Below, piece after piece: positions 18,251 through 27,418 of a stretch of DNA of 64,000 nt. Origin of the DNA: Clostridia bacterium (GTDB lineage: Bacteria; Bacillota_A; Clostridia; Oscillospirales; CAG-272). The notes beneath the pieces are model-generated. The model was given only the letters and a program-made list of their open reading frames with translations. It was not told where the DNA came from and searched no databases. Numbering within the stretch: the first letter of the stretch is position 1; each line of letters begins with the position of its first letter. The stretch is taken from the NCBI GenBank assembly GCA_017542695.1, contig JAFXWT010000165.1, forward strand, positions 1 to 64,000. The letters are read 5' to 3'. The translations under genes and the position numbers were made by a program.

Positions 18251-19420
18251 TTATTTCTCCGTCTTGATGATTTGTTCTGTCGCGATGTCGGTCTCGCATT
18301 CGACAAGCAGAGTGACGGTGCAGATCCCGCCGTCAAACGCGACGTCGCTTAAAACGGATATTATCTTGTCGCCCTCGGTGCCGTCAAGCATCTCTTTTTC
18401 GGCTTCGGCGAACGCGATCTCCCGTGCCTCGTCCTCGGTCAGTGTCAGCGGTCGTTCGATAAACTCCGCGTAAGTCACCGTTGTGACGAACACAGGCAGC
18501 CGCACGCCGAAGAGCGAAAGGCGCTCCGTTTTCTCTATTGTATCATATTTTTCAAAAGAAATGTTGGTTTTTTTGAAAAGTTCTGCCGTTTTTGAAAAAA
18601 ATTTTACTTTTCTCGCCGTTTTAACGTTCCCCGTCGTCACTTTTTCGACCGTTTCGAGCGGCGTGGACGCGGAAAAGCGCTTCGTCACGTTTGCTATCAC
18701 CTCGCCGCGCGCGCGAACGAGGCGGTAGCCGAGCGCCTCGGAATCTATAACGCCGCTGACGAGCACGTCGCCTTTTCTGACAATCTGCCCCGCGTGCACC
18801 TCGCTCTTTCCGCCATAAGCCGTGACGGAAACGATCTGTCCGTCGCACGCGGCGACAAGATTTGACGGCGCGGCGAGCGCCTCGATCTCCGCCTCCGCCG
18901 TCTCCCTCACCTCGACGTGCACGACGGCGCCGCGCATATCTATAGACATCCACGATATCCCGTTTTGCCCGACGGTAATTTTGCGACAGATATCGCCCGC
19001 GTCGAGCGACGATCGTACCGCACCGAGAAATAGCCCGTGTTCTTCAAGCGCCGCTTCGATAGCGTCCGTCGGCACGCGCTCGTTGCCGCTGATCTCAATG
19101 TCCCACACAAATCGTGACGAGGAGAAAAGCGCCGCCGCGAAGATGACCGCTCCGACCAAAAGACCGAGCCGCCGCCTGTGCTTTTTTATAAAAGCAAAAG
19201 CTCCCGTCGGCGTGATCTTCACTTTTGCGCCGGCGCGCTCGGCGGCGCTTTCGATACGAGAAACGTCTTTTTGCCGCGCCGAAAAAATGTATCCCTCTCC
19301 GCCCTGCGATACCTTTCCGAATGGGATATTTTCCTTTATCATCATCGACAGGACAGCGCGTGCGCTTTCCTTCGGAACGGAGACGGCGCACAGCGGTCGC
19401 AAATAGTCGAAAACCCTCAT
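18251..19420 (-). CDS. yqfD: Sporulation protein YqfD
   Basis: This 389-residue protein has an N-terminal globular part, one membrane helix (about 91-110, RLGLLVGAVIFAAALFSSS) and a large outside domain starting VWDIEISGNERVPTDAI, with the conserved GISWMSIDMRGAVVHVEV block. YqfD is made in the mother cell under sigma-E in Bacillus and is needed for efficient sporulation; its biochemical function is unknown. It overlaps yqfC by four bases and precedes phoH. Confidence 0.92.
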   Translation of the reverse strand: MRVFDYLRPLCAVSVPKESARAVLSMMIKENIPFGKVSQGGEGYIFSARQKDVSRIESAAERAGAKVKITPTGAFAFIKKHRRRLGLLVGAVIFAAALFSSSRFVWDIEISGNERVPTDAIEAALEEHGLFLGAVRSSLDAGDICRKITVGQNGISWMSIDMRGAVVHVEVRETAEAEIEALAAPSNLVAACDGQIVSVTAYGGKSEVHAGQIVRKGDVLVSGVIDSEALGYRLVRARGEVIANVTKRFSASTPLETVEKVTTGNVKTARKVKFFSKTAELFKKTNISFEKYDTIEKTERLSLFGVRLPVFVTTVTYAEFIERPLTLTEDEAREIAFAEAEKEMLDGTEGDKIISVLSDVAFDGGICTVTLLVECETDIATEQIIKTEK

Positions 19421-19659
19421 TTTCCCCTCCCGAACTCAACGGACGATATCTCGCCCTTTATCATCAGCCGCCCCTCTCCCGCCCAAGACAGCGCGAGCTT
19501 TTCGCCCCTCACCCACACGGGACGGGAGGCGGACGACACGCCGATCTCTGTATCGGAAAAGCCGATTATCCCGCCGCACCCCGAGATCAGCACATCTCGC
19601 CCGTTCGATATTTCCACGCACAGCTCCTGCCGGATAAGCACATGTTTTTTATCTTTCAT
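19417..19659 (-). CDS. yqfC: Sporulation protein YqfC
   Basis: This protein of about 80 residues matches YqfC (YabP/YqfC fold): ELCVEISNGRDVLISGCGGIIGFSDTEIGV and a C-terminal strand LMIKGEISSVEFGRGK. I start it at MKDKKH, four bases after GGAGG, rather than 11 codons upstream. It pairs with yqfD (4-bp overlap), as in most spore formers. It is divergently arranged from ylbJ with a 76-bp gap. Confidence 0.9.
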   Translation of the reverse strand: MKDKKHVLIRQELCVEISNGRDVLISGCGGIIGFSDTEIGVSSASRPVWVRGEKLALSWAGEGRLMIKGEISSVEFGRGK

Positions 19660-19735
19660 TTTTCCTCCGAAAGTTTTGTCGCGTCGGCGCATATTTATTT
19701 CAAAACGCCGTTTTTATAATTCTATGAGGGAAAAG

Positions 19736-20794
19736 ATGAAAATAAGACCGAAAAAACACATCGCTGACGCGATACTGATAATTGCCGCGGCGTATATCGC
19801 CGTCACGGCGATCGTCCGCCCCGCACGGACGGCGAAGTCAGTTATATCGGCGATGGAGCTTTCCGCGCGCGCCGTCGTGCCGTCGCTCTTTGCTTTTGTC
19901 GCGGCGATCGGGATATTGTCGCCCGCGCTCGCCGTGCTTTTTTCAAAAATGAAAGGCGCAAAGCGCCTTTTCGGAGTCGGCGCGGGAGGACTTACGATGA
20001 TGGCGGCGGGGCTGCTCTCCGGATTTCCGACGGCGGCGGTGACGTACTCGGAAATGAGCCGCCTCGGCGCGATCGACGAAAGCGAGGGCGAATCGCTGAT
20101 GCCGTTCTGCTCGGGCGCGTCCGCCGCGTTTCTCATCGGCGCCGTCGGAACGGGGATGTTTCACGACACGTCGCTCGGCGTGCGCCTTTTCTTATGTCAG
20201 ACCGTTTCGTCGCTCGTTCTGATCTTCGCAACGCGGAAGCGCCGCGCACCGTCGCCGCCAGTCATGTCTAAAACGGAAAAAACAACTCCGGCGACGGCGG
20301 CTCGCGCCGTCGCCGACGCGGGTGCAACGATGCTCGGGATAACGGCGTTCATCGTGTTTTTCACCGTTGTATCGGACGCACTTTCGGAAGGGCTTCGTCT
20401 GCCCGGGATATTAGACGGAGTGCTTCGCGGCGCGCTTGAAATATCGGGCGGGCTCGCCGCCCTCTCGCGCCTCGGAGACGCGGGGCGCTGTCTCGCCGGA
20501 TACGCCGTCGGCTTTTCGGGGATATCCGTTTTCATGCAGTGCCACCATGCGTCTCGCGGTGCGGCGATGAAAAAGTATCTCGGCGGGAAGCTGATAATGT
20601 CCGCCGCGACGGGAACGCTGTTTCTCATGACCGAGTTTTTCCGCGCTACACCTGTATTTTTCGAGCTTTTCGGCTCGCGCGCGACGGAGGCGAAAAACAC
20701 GGTGGAGTTTGCCTGTGTCTTTTCGCTGATTGTTGCGTTTTGCACGATATTTTGCGTCTTTGTTTGGCACAAAGCGCCAAAAGCGAGAAAATAA
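19736..20794 (+). CDS. ylbJ: Sporulation integral membrane protein YlbJ
   Basis: This membrane protein of about 352 residues has seven to eight predicted helices and the nucleoside-recognition (Gate) domain pattern: ARAVVPSLFAFVAAIGIL at the start, GLLSGFPTAAVTYSEM, and LMPFCSGASAAFLIGAVGTGMF. YlbJ is required in Bacillus for proper spore cortex or forespore function, with unclear transport activity. I choose the ATG at 19736 because AGGG ends five bases before it; the frame is open far upstream only as a shadow of yqfC/yqfD. It is divergent from yqfC, which places three sporulation genes together. Confidence 0.88.
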   Translation: MKIRPKKHIADAILIIAAAYIAVTAIVRPARTAKSVISAMELSARAVVPSLFAFVAAIGILSPALAVLFSKMKGAKRLFGVGAGGLTMMAAGLLSGFPTAAVTYSEMSRLGAIDESEGESLMPFCSGASAAFLIGAVGTGMFHDTSLGVRLFLCQTVSSLVLIFATRKRRAPSPPVMSKTEKTTPATAARAVADAGATMLGITAFIVFFTVVSDALSEGLRLPGILDGVLRGALEISGGLAALSRLGDAGRCLAGYAVGFSGISVFMQCHHASRGAAMKKYLGGKLIMSAATGTLFLMTEFFRATPVFFELFGSRATEAKNTVEFACVFSLIVAFCTIFCVFVWHKAPKARK

Positions 20795-20838
20795 ATAAAA
20801 AAATTCAAAAATATATGGAAAAATGCGCGTAAATGATA

Positions 20839-20844
20839 TATAAT
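20839..20844 (+). promoter_or_regulatory. Candidate -10 element upstream of the small Cys protein and mutS2
   Basis: TATAAT lies 32 bp before the GTG start; 17 bp further upstream is TGGAAA, a weak -35. It would drive the small protein, mutS2 and probably the rhamnose genes, since no other promoter was seen downstream. Confidence 0.45.
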
Positions 20845-20876
20845 AAACACAAGAAATAATATTAACGGAGGTCGCC

Positions 20877-21089
20877 GTGAAAAAAGACAAAGAAACAGTG
20901 CGCGCATGCGCCCTTTGCGAATATGCGACCGAGGCGCCGAACGACGCCGACGGAAACGAGATCGTGATGTGCTCAAAGCGCGGACCCGTCAAAGCGGACG
21001 GCAAGTGCATAAGATTCAAATACGATATTTTGAAACGCGACCCGAAACGGCAAACGGACATTCCCGAGATCGAAAAGATCGACATCTGA
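20877..21089 (+). CDS. Small four-cysteine protein (putative zinc-binding)
   Basis: This 70-residue protein starts at GTG with GGAGG five bases upstream. Cysteines are placed as CALC (residues 10-13), then MCSKRG and GKCIRF, a pattern able to bind one zinc ion; the tail has FKYDILKRDPKR. Similar small proteins occur in clostridia, but I know no function. It ends three bases before mutS2 and is presumably co-translated with it. Confidence 0.75.
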   Translation: MKKDKETVRACALCEYATEAPNDADGNEIVMCSKRGPVKADGKCIRFKYDILKRDPKRQTDIPEIEKIDI

Positions 21090-21092
21090 CAA

Positions 21093-23477
21093 ATGGAAAA
21101 AGACAAAAAAAGCATCGACAAAGCGATAAAAACGCTTGAATTTGACAAAATACGCGCCCGCCTTGCGAACTTCTGCCCGACGGAAAGCTCGAAAGAGCTC
21201 GCGCTCGCGCTCTCCCCGTCGCGCGGTATAAACACCGTGCGCCGCATACTCGCGGAAACAGACGCGGCGCTCGCCCTTGAAGTCAAAAAAGGCACGCCGC
21301 CGTTTTACGGCGTGCGCGACGTTACCGACGCGGTCGATCGCGCCGACAAGGGCGCGGTGCTGACGTGCGCGGAGATATTGTCCGTCGCCAACGTCATCCG
21401 CTCGGCGCGCGCTCTGCGCGAATACGGAACGACGGACGAGGAAACGGCACTTACGGAATATTTTTCGCGCCTGACCTCGTTTCCCGCGCTTGAAAAGAAG
21501 ATCGAAAAGTGCGTCGAGAATGAGGAGCGCCTCTCCGACATGGCGTCGGACACACTCTACGACATCAGAAAAAAGATACTCCGCACCAACGCGAAGATAC
21601 GCGACTCGCTCCAAAAGCTGATATCGGGCGGCAGCGCGAAATATCTTCAGGAGCAGATAGTCACGATGCGTGACGGACGCTACGTCGTTCCCGTCAAAGC
21701 GGAATACAAAAACGAAGTGCGCGGTCTCGTCCACGACACGTCGTCGTCTGGCGCTACGCTGTTCATCGAGCCGCTGACGGTCGTCGAGGGCAACAACGAG
21801 CTTCGCCTGCTCGAAAAGGCGGACCGCGACGAGTGCGAGCGCATCCTCTCCGAGCTGTCTGCCGACATCGCGTCGCACGCGCACGATATCATCCTGAATT
21901 TCAGAAACATCACTCTGCTGGCGTTCGAATTCGGAAAAGCGCGCCTTGCATTAAATTATGACGGTGTTCTACCCGAGATATCCGCGGGGCGCGAAATGGA
22001 GCTTATCAAGGCGCGCCACCCGCTCCTTGATCCGATGAAGGTCGTTCCGATCTCGCTCTCCCTCGGCAAAGAATACGACACGCTCATCATCACCGGCCCG
22101 AACACGGGCGGCAAAACGGTGACGCTCAAAACACTCGGACTTTTCGCGCTGATGGCGCAGTCCGGGCTGTTCATCCCCGCGCAGAGCGGAAGCCGGATCT
22201 GCGTTTTTGACGATATACTCGCAGACATCGGCGACGAGCAGAGCATTGAGCAATCGCTCTCCACGTTTTCATCTCACATGGTGAATATCGTCGACATCAC
22301 GGAAAGAGCAAGCGAACGCGCGCTTGTGCTGTTCGACGAGCTCGGCGCGGGCACCGACCCCGTCGAGGGCGCGGCGCTCGCCGTTTCCGTGCTTGAAGCG
22401 GTGCGCGAGAAAGGCGCGCTCGTCGCGGCGACGACTCACTACGCCGAGCTTAAAAGCTTTGCGATCGACACCGAGGGCGTGACGAACGCGTCATGCGAGT
22501 TCGACGTTGAAACGCTCCGCCCGACGTATAAACTCATCGTCGGTGCGCCCGGCAAGTCGAACGCTTTTGCGATCTCGCGCAAGCTCGGACTCGACGAAAA
22601 GATAATCGAGCGCGCAAATTCGTACGTTTCGGGCGAAAACCGCCGGTTTGAAAACGTCATCGAGCAGCTTGAGCGCGAGCGATTTGATATGGAGAAAAAA
22701 CGCGAGGAAGCCGAGACGCTTTTGCGCGAGGCAAAGGAAAAGAAAGCAAAAGCCGACGCGCTTATTGCAAAGAAAGAGGACGAAGCCGAAAAGGAACTCC
22801 AAAAAGCGCGCGCGACGGCGGTACGAATGGTCGAGGGCGCGAAGATTTCGAGCGATTTCATCTTCGCCGAAATGGAAAAGGTCAAAAAAGAGCGCGAGAG
22901 CGAGCGCCTGTCCGACGCTATGGCAGAGGCGCGCCGCGCGATCAAAATACATCTGAGGGAAAACGGAGACAAGCTCGACCCGGTCGAAGACCATCACATC
23001 GAGGGGTATGTTCTGCCGCGCGAGCTTCGCGTCGGAGACGATGTCGTCGTGATATCGATAAATCAAAAGGGCAAAGTCACGGCGACAGACGGGAAGACCG
23101 TCACCGTCGTCGCGGGCAATATGACGATGAAGGTCAGACCCGACGCGCTCATGCTCATCGACGGCGAAACAGTTACGGTGCGCGAAAAGCCGAAAAAGCC
23201 GCGCCCGTCGTCGGGCGAGAAGGAGATACGCGCGATGTCAAACGAGATAGACCTGCGCGGGCAGTACGGCGACGACGCGTGTTTCATGCTCGACAAATTC
23301 GTCGACGAGGCGAAAATGGCAGGCCTGAATGAAATACGTATCATCCACGGCAAAGGGACGGGCGCGCTGAGAAAAGCGATAACGGAATATCTGCGCCACG
23401 ACGTTCGCATAAAATCCCTGCGTCTCGGCGGCCTCGGCGAGGGCGACACGGGCGTAAGTATAGCGGAATTGAAATAA
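21093..23477 (+). CDS. mutS2: MutS2 family ATPase/endonuclease
   Basis: This 794-residue protein has the MutS2 order: helical N-terminal core, MutS ATPase (Walker A GPNTGGKT about 335-342; Walker B VLFDELGAGTDP about 411), a long coiled coil (about 510-640, rich in Lys and Glu) and a C-terminal Smr nuclease domain beginning EIDLRGQYGDDACF with IIHGKGTGALR (about 720-794). Family members suppress recombination or act on collided ribosomes; both roles are reported. It is complete and of normal length. rhaB begins 20 bp downstream without a visible promoter. Confidence 0.96.
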   Translation: MEKDKKSIDKAIKTLEFDKIRARLANFCPTESSKELALALSPSRGINTVRRILAETDAALALEVKKGTPPFYGVRDVTDAVDRADKGAVLTCAEILSVANVIRSARALREYGTTDEETALTEYFSRLTSFPALEKKIEKCVENEERLSDMASDTLYDIRKKILRTNAKIRDSLQKLISGGSAKYLQEQIVTMRDGRYVVPVKAEYKNEVRGLVHDTSSSGATLFIEPLTVVEGNNELRLLEKADRDECERILSELSADIASHAHDIILNFRNITLLAFEFGKARLALNYDGVLPEISAGREMELIKARHPLLDPMKVVPISLSLGKEYDTLIITGPNTGGKTVTLKTLGLFALMAQSGLFIPAQSGSRICVFDDILADIGDEQSIEQSLSTFSSHMVNIVDITERASERALVLFDELGAGTDPVEGAALAVSVLEAVREKGALVAATTHYAELKSFAIDTEGVTNASCEFDVETLRPTYKLIVGAPGKSNAFAISRKLGLDEKIIERANSYVSGENRRFENVIEQLERERFDMEKKREEAETLLREAKEKKAKADALIAKKEDEAEKELQKARATAVRMVEGAKISSDFIFAEMEKVKKERESERLSDAMAEARRAIKIHLRENGDKLDPVEDHHIEGYVLPRELRVGDDVVVISINQKGKVTATDGKTVTVVAGNMTMKVRPDALMLIDGETVTVREKPKKPRPSSGEKEIRAMSNEIDLRGQYGDDACFMLDKFVDEAKMAGLNEIRIIHGKGTGALRKAITEYLRHDVRIKSLRLGGLGEGDTGVSIAELK

Positions 23478-23497
23478 ACTCACATCGGAGGAACATA

Positions 23498-24973
23498 ATG
23501 AAAACAACAAAATACCTTGCCATCGACCTCGGCGCGTCGAGCGGACGCGGTATCGTCGGCACTTTTGACGGAAAGAAGATCACCCTCGCGGAAAACCGCC
23601 GTTTCCCCAACGAGCCGGTAATGGCGGCGGGGCAGTATACATGGGACATTCTCCGCATATATCACGAGATCAAGAACGCTATCCGCAAGTGCACGCTCGG
23701 CGACGACCGCGACATCGTTTCGATCGGCATTGACACATGGGGAGTCGACTTCGGACTCATCGACAAGAACGGTCATTTGCTCGGCAACCCCGTCCACTAC
23801 CGCGACGCGCGCAACGACGCGATGCCCGAATACGCGGCGACGCTCGTTTCTCCCGATTGGGTGTATGAAAAAACGGGAATACAGGTCGTCGATTTCAACA
23901 CGCTCTACCAGCTCCTCGCGGTGAAAAAGGATTCTCCCGAGATACTTTCAGCGGCTGAAAATATGCTATTTGTCCCCGATCTGCTCAATTATTTCTTAAC
24001 GGGTGTAAAACAAACGGAATACACCATCGCGTCAACAAGCCAGATGCTCGACGCGAAGGCGCGCAACTGGTCGTGGGAGCTTATCGATAAATTCGGATTC
24101 CCGAAAAAAATATTCTCGAACATCGTAATGCCCGGCACAAAAGTCGGCGCGCTTCGCCCCGACGTTATCGAAGAAGTCGGAAACATCAACGCCGACGTCG
24201 TTTCCGTCGCCGCACACGACACGGGCAGCGCCGTTATGGCGGTTCCCGCGACGAGCGATAAATTTATTTGGATAAGCTCGGGCACGTGGTCGATCATGGG
24301 TACGGAAGCAAAAGAGCCCGTCATCAGCGACAGAACACGCGAATGCAACTTCACAAACGAGGGAGGCGCGAACGGGACGATCAGATTCTCGAAAAACATC
24401 ACGGGACTCTGGCTCGAACAGGAATCGAAGCGCCAGTGGGAGCGCGAAGGCGAGAAACTCTCATTCGCCGAGCTTTCCGACATGGCGGCAAAGTCCGAGC
24501 CGTTCAAGTGCTTCATTGATCCCGATGAGCCGCGCTTCTCGGCGCCCGGCAACCTCCCGCGCCGCATAGTCGAATACTGCGGCGAAACGGGACAGAAAGC
24601 GCCCAATACAAAAGGCGAGATCGTGCGCTGTATACTCGAAAGTCTCGCTCTCAAATACAGATACACCGTCGATATGATCGACGATCTCTCCGGCGAGCGC
24701 ATCCCGTCGATCAATGTTGTCGGCGGCGGCACACAGGAAAAGCAGCTTATGCAGTTCACCGCAAACGCGTGCGGTCGTCCCGTCTCCGCGGGACCGATCG
24801 AGGCGACGGCGCTCGGCAACATCGTCGCGCAGGCGATAGCCGCGGGCGAGATAAAGGACATCTGGCAGGGAAGAGAGGTCATACGAAACTCTTTCGACAT
24901 CGACACGTACGAGCCGCGCGACACGGCGGCGTGGGATGCGGCATACGAGAGATTTTATAAACTCGTGAAATAA
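23498..24973 (+). CDS. rhaB: L-rhamnulokinase (FGGY family)
   Basis: This 491-residue FGGY kinase phosphorylates L-rhamnulose at C1. The N-terminal ATP-binding segment is [14 protein letters not shown] (about 7-20), with [11 protein letters not shown] (about 79-89) as the sugar-site region and [16 protein letters not shown] near 409 as the second nucleotide segment. Length and motifs match RhaB rather than fuculokinase. It is preceded by GGAGG and followed by an L-rhamnose isomerase gene. No rhamnose regulator or transporter is adjacent. Confidence 0.92.
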   Translation: MKTTKYLAIDLGASSGRGIVGTFDGKKITLAENRRFPNEPVMAAGQYTWDILRIYHEIKNAIRKCTLGDDRDIVSIGIDTWGVDFGLIDKNGHLLGNPVHYRDARNDAMPEYAATLVSPDWVYEKTGIQVVDFNTLYQLLAVKKDSPEILSAAENMLFVPDLLNYFLTGVKQTEYTIASTSQMLDAKARNWSWELIDKFGFPKKIFSNIVMPGTKVGALRPDVIEEVGNINADVVSVAAHDTGSAVMAVPATSDKFIWISSGTWSIMGTEAKEPVISDRTRECNFTNEGGANGTIRFSKNITGLWLEQESKRQWEREGEKLSFAELSDMAAKSEPFKCFIDPDEPRFSAPGNLPRRIVEYCGETGQKAPNTKGEIVRCILESLALKYRYTVDMIDDLSGERIPSINVVGGGTQEKQLMQFTANACGRPVSAGPIEATALGNIVAQAIAAGEIKDIWQGREVIRNSFDIDTYEPRDTAAWDAAYERFYKLVK

Positions 24974-25023
24974 ACGGACAAAATCAAAAATAAATAATCT
25001 ACATAGACCAAGGAGTACAAACA

Positions 25024-26264
25024 ATGTCAAAGCATACGAACTTGCAAAAGAAAGATACGCCGAGATCGGCGTAGATACGGAAGCGGCGATGGCGCGCATC
25101 GCGAAGATACCGGTTTCCGTCCACTGCTGGCAGGGCGACGACGTTCATGGATTTGAAAATCCCGACGGCAAACTCACCGGCGGCATTCAGACGACGGGCA
25201 ACTACCCCGGTTGCGCGCGCAACATCGAACAGCTCCGCGCCGACATCGACAAGACGTTTTCGCTCGTTCCCGGCACGAAGAGACTGAACCTTCACGCGAT
25301 CTATCTCGACAACGGCGGCAAAGCCGTCGAGCGCGACAAGATCGAGCCGAAGCATTTTACGAGCTGGGTAGACTACGCAAAGGAGAGAAACATCGGGCTC
25401 GATTTCAATCCCACGTGCTTCTCGCACAAACTCTCGTCCGACGGATTTACTCTTTCGCACCCCGACAAAGCCGTCCGCGATTTCTGGATAGCTCACTGCA
25501 TAGCGTCGAGAAAGATCGCCGAATACTTCGGCAAGGAACTCGGCAACAAAGCCGTGACAAACTATTGGGTGCCCGACGGATTCAAGGACATCACCGTCGA
25601 CCGCTACGCCGCGCGCGCTCGCTTTGCGGACTCGCTTGACAAGATCATGGCGGGAGCCGACACGTCGAAGAACCTCAACGCCGTCGAAAGCAAGCTGTTC
25701 GGCATCGGCGCGGAGAGCTGCACCGTCGGATCGCATGAATTCGTCATGGGATATGCTCTGACGCACGATATGCTCATCACGCTCGATGCGGGACATTTTC
25801 ATCCGACAGAGGTCATTTCGGACAAAATCTCGTCTTGCCTCATGTTCGGTAAGGAGATACTCCTCCACGTTTCGCGCCCTATAAGATGGGACTCCGACCA
25901 TGTCATCGTCCTTGACGACGAGCTGAAAGCGATCGCCGCCGAGATACTCCGCTGCGGCGAAGAAAAAGTCCACATCGGACTCGACTACTTCGACGCGTCG
26001 ATCAACCGCATCGCCGCTTGGTCGATAGGCATCCGCAATATGCAGAAGGCGTTGCTCACGGCCGCTCTTGAGCCGATCGACACGCTCCGCAAATACGAAT
26101 ATAACTTCGACTTTACAGACAGACTCGCGCTCCTCGAAGAACTCAAAACGCTGCCGTTTGGCGCGGTTTGGGAGGAATACTGCGAGAGAGAGGGCGTTAT
26201 CGCCTCGGCAAAATGGATCGACGAAGTCAAAAAATACGAAAAGGACGTATTATCGAGGAGATAA
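25024..26264 (+). CDS. rhaA: L-rhamnose isomerase, with a one-base frameshift at the start
   Basis: The protein matches RhaA, the Mn/Zn-dependent isomerase of L-rhamnose to L-rhamnulose. From the internal Met at 25089 the frame reads 391 residues ([19 protein letters not shown] onward), with metal-site segments [22 protein letters not shown] and WDSDHV. The first 22 expected residues ([20 protein letters not shown]) are encoded just upstream in the same frame, but no start codon exists there. An ATG with AGGAG eight bases before it stands at 25024 in another frame and stops after 16 codons. Adding one base within codon 2 would join that ATG to the RhaA frame and give about 413 residues, the usual length. 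It is therefore a start-proximal deletion, an assembly error or recoding. Confidence 0.88.
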
Positions 26265-26321
26265 CGCGGCAAAATAAGCGCAAAAACGACGCTTTCCGCA
26301 AGGGGAGCGAACGGAGCGCTT

Positions 26322-27395
26322 ATGAAACGACTTTTTTCGGCACTGCTTTTCGTTTCGGTGATTTTGTCATTTTCGCCCGGGATGAAAAGCTCCCGCCGCG
26401 CAACGCTTATCGCCGTCGGCGACAATCTTATACACACAAGCGTCTATATGGGCGCGGAAACGGGCGCGGGATATGATTTTTCGCCCGTTTACGCCGCTGT
26501 CGCGAAGGCGATATCCGGCGCCGACATTGCGCTCGTCAATCAGGAGACGATGCTCGGCGAAAAGAATTTTTCGGGATATCCGCGATTCTGTTCGCCGTGC
26601 GAGGTCGGAAACGCGCTTATCGGCGCGGGATTTGATGTGATAAACATAGCGAACAACCACTCGCTCGACATGGGCGACGAGGGCTTTATCTTCACAGACG
26701 CGTATCTGTCGAGCGTCGCGGAATGCGTGATCGGCGACGGAAAAATCAAAACGGTCGAGCGAAACGGGATCAAGATCGCGTTTCTGTCGTACACCGTCGC
26801 AACAAATTACGGACTGTCAAGCGTCGTCTCGCGGTACGACGCGTCGCGCGCCGCCGAGGATATCAAAGAAGCGAAAAACATCGCCGACGCCGTCGTTGTG
26901 ATGATGCACTGGGGCGTCGAATACGACACTCCGAGGTTTCACGAAACGTACGAACCGACGGAATATCAGATACAGACGGCGCGACTGCTTTGCGAATACG
27001 GCGCGGACGTTATAATCGGCTCGCACCCGCACGTGATCGAGCGCGTCGAATGGGTAGAAGCGGACGGCAATCGCGCGCTGTGCGCGTATTCGCTTGGCAA
27101 TTTCGTGTCGAATATGCGATACGGCGGCACGATGCTCGGCGGAATGCTGACGCTCGAATTTGTCAAAACGACGGACGGCGTGATCGTTAAAAACCCGAAG
27201 ATCGTACCTACCGTCTGCCATTACGGCAAAGATCACCGCGGTCACACCGTACTGATGCTGAAAGATTACACGGATGAAATGGCGGCGGCGCACGGCACGC
27301 AAAACGAGGGTAACGAGCGTCACTTCTGCCGTGAAATGCTCGTTAATATCTATGAAAACAATATTTCCCTCGAATTCAGAGCCGCGGAATATTGA
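26322..27395 (+). CDS. CapA-family protein (PGA_cap metallophosphatase-like)
   Basis: This 357-residue protein has an N-terminal hydrophobic segment (LFSALLFVSVILSFSPGM) that could be a signal or anchor, then a CapA domain: AVGDNLIH, LVNQETML, NIANNHSLDMGDEG, MMHWGVEY, GSHPHVIERV and YSLGNFVSNM. These match the calcineurin-like fold of CapA/PgsA, which takes part in poly-gamma-glutamate or other capsule synthesis. Enzyme activity is inferred from fold only. Its place between rhaA and the aldolase gene is unexpected for a capsule protein. RBS GGAG precedes the ATG. Confidence 0.85.
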   Translation: MKRLFSALLFVSVILSFSPGMKSSRRATLIAVGDNLIHTSVYMGAETGAGYDFSPVYAAVAKAISGADIALVNQETMLGEKNFSGYPRFCSPCEVGNALIGAGFDVINIANNHSLDMGDEGFIFTDAYLSSVAECVIGDGKIKTVERNGIKIAFLSYTVATNYGLSSVVSRYDASRAAEDIKEAKNIADAVVVMMHWGVEYDTPRFHETYEPTEYQIQTARLLCEYGADVIIGSHPHVIERVEWVEADGNRALCAYSLGNFVSNMRYGGTMLGGMLTLEFVKTTDGVIVKNPKIVPTVCHYGKDHRGHTVLMLKDYTDEMAAAHGTQNEGNERHFCREMLVNIYENNISLEFRAAEY

Positions 27396-27418
27396 TGACA
27401 AAACAGAAAGGACCACCC

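Noticed and set aside
19178..19735. Long upstream extension of the ylbJ frame
   Set aside because: It runs antisense over yqfD and yqfC; the RBS-supported ATG is at 19736.
25024..25074. 16-codon frame [16 protein letters not shown] as a leader peptide of rhaA
   Set aside because: It has the RBS, but its bases also encode the conserved RhaA N-terminus in the next frame, so a frameshift explains it better than a leader peptide.
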